From Actinomortierella ambigua (taxonomy: Eukaryota > Mortierellomycota > Mortierellomycetes > Mortierellales > Mortierellaceae): a DNA stretch of 57,135 nt. The stretch covers positions 1 through 57,135 of the forward strand of contig JAAAJB010000178.1 in the NCBI GenBank assembly GCA_016098155.1, given 5' to 3'. Shown here one piece after another: positions 55,410 through 57,135 of this stretch (its first letter is position 1; each line of letters begins with the position of its first letter). A program made the position numbers and the translations under genes. The notes below the pieces were generated by a model. It saw only the letters and a list, made by a program, of their open reading frames with translations, did no database searches and was not told the origin of the DNA.

Positions 55410-57067
55410 ACCTTGCCATTCCACGCTCATGTCATATATGTTAACTTCTCAGCCTTTCAGCATTGCGAGAAGGAAGAGGGAGGATTGAAACGTTTTTTTG
55501 TACATTACTTGTTATGATTTTTGTACTTTTACCGCACTTTTGCTTATAGCAATTTATCTCAAGTTTCCCTCATAATTCCTTCATTACAAAAGTTCATATA
55601 CCAATTTTTGGAATACTCGATGAAGATATTGAGGTCCGGTCCGAAGCGACCATCCTTTGGATTTGTCAGTCAGTCTTTGTGGGATGGAATGAAACATAGC
55701 AAGGGATTTGAAGGCATGTGGCGGAATACTTGTTCCTTGAATGGAGAATGTAATCCAACTGTTGGACTCTGACAGATGTGTCTCTACGAGGGGGTTAGCT
55801 GAGCAGAAACCCACATATGGATGACATACTTGTATCAACATAGCTGCACAAACCCAATAGAGTCTCTTTCCAGCCCTGTCGGGTGTGTGCTTCGTGGAGC
55901 ACACTGCTCTCTCGATATCACAAAAACTCTCCTCTGTGTACAAATAAGGGGACAGGGTTCCCAGAAAATCGGACCTGGGTTCCATCTCAGGGCAACAAGA
56001 TGGCGCGAAAACAGATACGGTTCGGCGCATGCAAGACACATACATGGGCGGAGACACAAAGGAGACAGAGAGCCACGTTTTATTGGTAGCTTTAGAGTAG
56101 CGGCGGAGACGCCACGGCTGCGACCCCCAGAATACAGGAGGGTTTCTCCGTGGGTTAGATCCAAGATGCAGCACTGTGCTCCAGATCGGATGGCCTATTG
56201 TGTGCCTCTCCAACAGCTGCCTAGAGCCATCGCATGCGGACAGAATCAAAGTCGAAAGTATTGAGAGTGTCGTCAAGGGAAGAGCTTGTAGGCAACCAAG
56301 CTTCTGTCTTTGCGAACAGAAAGAATGATAGTTGCGGTTACCACGATCAAACCAGCCAGACAAAGGAACTGTCACCTATCAGCAATGTCTGCATCAGATG
56401 TCTATTTCCATCCTGTCCTGCTTTTTGCTTCCTCGCATGCGACTATCTCTTGGTAGTGCTAGATGGAGGCATCATTTCATGTAGAAGGCAACAAAGAAAA
56501 GAGACGAAAGAAGGATAGCCGACTCGAAGCAACAGCGACGACAATGCGCTAGGCGACGACAATGGACTGGGTAATGACATGGAGGTCGGGCGATCGATGG
56601 CGCTTTGGGCCAAGAGGCACGTTGTTGCCATACCATTCTAGGATAGTTGTCGTGCTCTCGCCTTCTGCCTTTCCTACCTACACCAGCGCAGGCAGCTTTG
56701 GTAAACATGGTGAGGCAGTGTGTGTTCCTGCACCGTGCCTCAGTTGTTTTGCGTGTGAAAATGGGTGCATCGAGCGATTCCTCTCCGCTAAAGCAGGCAC
56801 CAGTTGAGCACTGGACAGGTGTGGGAGGCGCAAGTGAATAAAACCCTTGTGTCCCAATCATGCAAACAGAAAAATCTTGCAAGGTTCAAATATCCCTCGG
56901 ACTGTACTGCAGTGAAGCAAACAAAGATAGGGGGTGGGATGATATGCTTGTGCCACTCAACTCATCTCTCATTCTCAATTGTCCATCGCCATCACCAGAC
57001 GTTGCATTTCACCTCCATTCGAATCAGTACAAAATTCACAACTGTTTCTCTCAAGAAAGCTCTATTC
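55410..57067. other. Right-end gap with LTR-like element, no firm gene
   Basis: After the RING gene stop the DNA shows long open frames on both strands (for example minus 55584-56375, 263 codons) without recognisable motifs. A minus-strand intron-like segment (GTATGT near 55826-55831, CTAAC then TAG near 55790-55805) lies close to a 339-bp LTR-like element. Other protein-like stretches occur on the plus strand (56529-56639, reading SDDNALGDDNGLGNDMEVG), but I could not assemble a gene. Confidence 0.35.
55877..56215 (+). mobile_element. Candidate solo LTR of a retrotransposon
   Basis: A 339-bp segment starting TGTCGG and ending CCAACA, i.e. TG...CA ends with a 5-of-6 inverted match. Read on the minus strand it starts TGTTGG, ends CCGACA, and carries an AATAAA (ACCAATAAAACG) in its middle, as an LTR poly(A) signal would. 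The flanking 5-mers (AGCCC left, GCTGC right) do not match, so a target-site duplication is absent or decayed. No gag/pol reading frame lies next to it. Confidence 0.35.
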
Positions 57068-57135
57068 ATGGTACCTTCGACCCCACCACAGATACAGTTT
57101 TGCTATGAATATCCAACTGGCTACTTACCCATTGG
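57068..57135 (+). CDS. Possible gene start running off the window
   Basis: ATG at 57068 opens a frame still open at the window edge, reading MVPSTPPQIQFCYEYPTGYL. Proline- and tyrosine-containing text and no stop in 22 codons are the only support. The preceding 60 nt are pyrimidine- and CA-rich like other leaders here. Very short, so it may be chance. Confidence 0.22.
   Translation, partial: MVPSTPPQIQFCYEYPTGYLPI

Noticed and set aside
55584..56375. Minus-strand 263-codon open frame near the right end
   Set aside because: It runs through an LTR-like element and an intron-like segment, has no recognisable motif and an odd mix of residues (many Cys, Pro, Ser). Better explained as non-coding or composite sequence.

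Overview
This window reads as nuclear DNA of a filamentous fungus, most likely an early-diverging one such as a Mortierella-type mould (Mucoromycota). That placement is inference. It rests on short GT-AG introns with fungal-style donors (GTAAGT, GTATGT, GTACGT) and short 3' ends, a mix of fungal families (Mgr2/ROMO1, Aim41/YqeY, RTC4 domain, CHMP7, LRR-RhoGEF), very large low-complexity proteins rich in polyQ, polyS and polyH, and pyrimidine-rich promoters. There are no bacterial operons and no CRISPR array. All gene models were spliced by hand by matching splice signals and codon phase. Every accepted junction is phase-consistent unless stated otherwise.

Layout. 1-5.5 kb: a tRNA-Val (minus), a secreted PLC-like phosphodiesterase (minus), an unexplained chain of three small minus exons, and a DEAD-box helicase (minus). 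5.7-12 kb: Mgr2/ROMO1 (plus), divergent from the helicase, then a repeat-rich 2.1-kb gap and a multi-pass RING-H2 E3 ligase (plus). 13-19 kb: an unrecognised five-exon minus gene and, divergent from it, an unrecognised Ser-rich plus gene. 19-30 kb: a large RTC4-domain protein (plus) convergent with a 1903-residue LRR-RhoGEF-PH protein (minus). 30-40 kb: a purine-rich gap, a giant Ser/Thr/Gln-rich minus gene with a 27-nt micro-exon, a possible transposase remnant, and a Rossmann-type protein (minus). 40-44 kb is compact: CHMP7 (plus), a 101-residue helical protein (minus) and Aim41/YqeY (plus). 45-55.4 kb: a 1728-residue PH-like protein with a long alanine-rich helix, then a second RING-H2 E3 whose N-terminus fits N-myristoylation. 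55.4-57.1 kb: no firm gene, but a 339-bp LTR-like element and a possible gene start running off the window edge.

How the genes relate. There is no metabolic cluster. Several themes recur: mitochondrial biogenesis (Mgr2, Aim41 and probably the helicase), membrane and Rho-type signalling or trafficking (LRR-RhoGEF-PH, the PH-like protein, CHMP7, PLC-like protein) and two membrane-associated RING E3 ligases. Head-to-head pairs with short shared promoters are common: helicase/Mgr2, Rossmann protein/CHMP7, and the 101-residue protein/Aim41. I did not find a convincing new biological system. The most worthwhile leads are the LTR-like element near the right end, a candidate GC-AG intron, an intron-or-exon 264-nt stop-free segment, the unassigned minus exons upstream of the PLC gene, and the two unusual E3 ligases.
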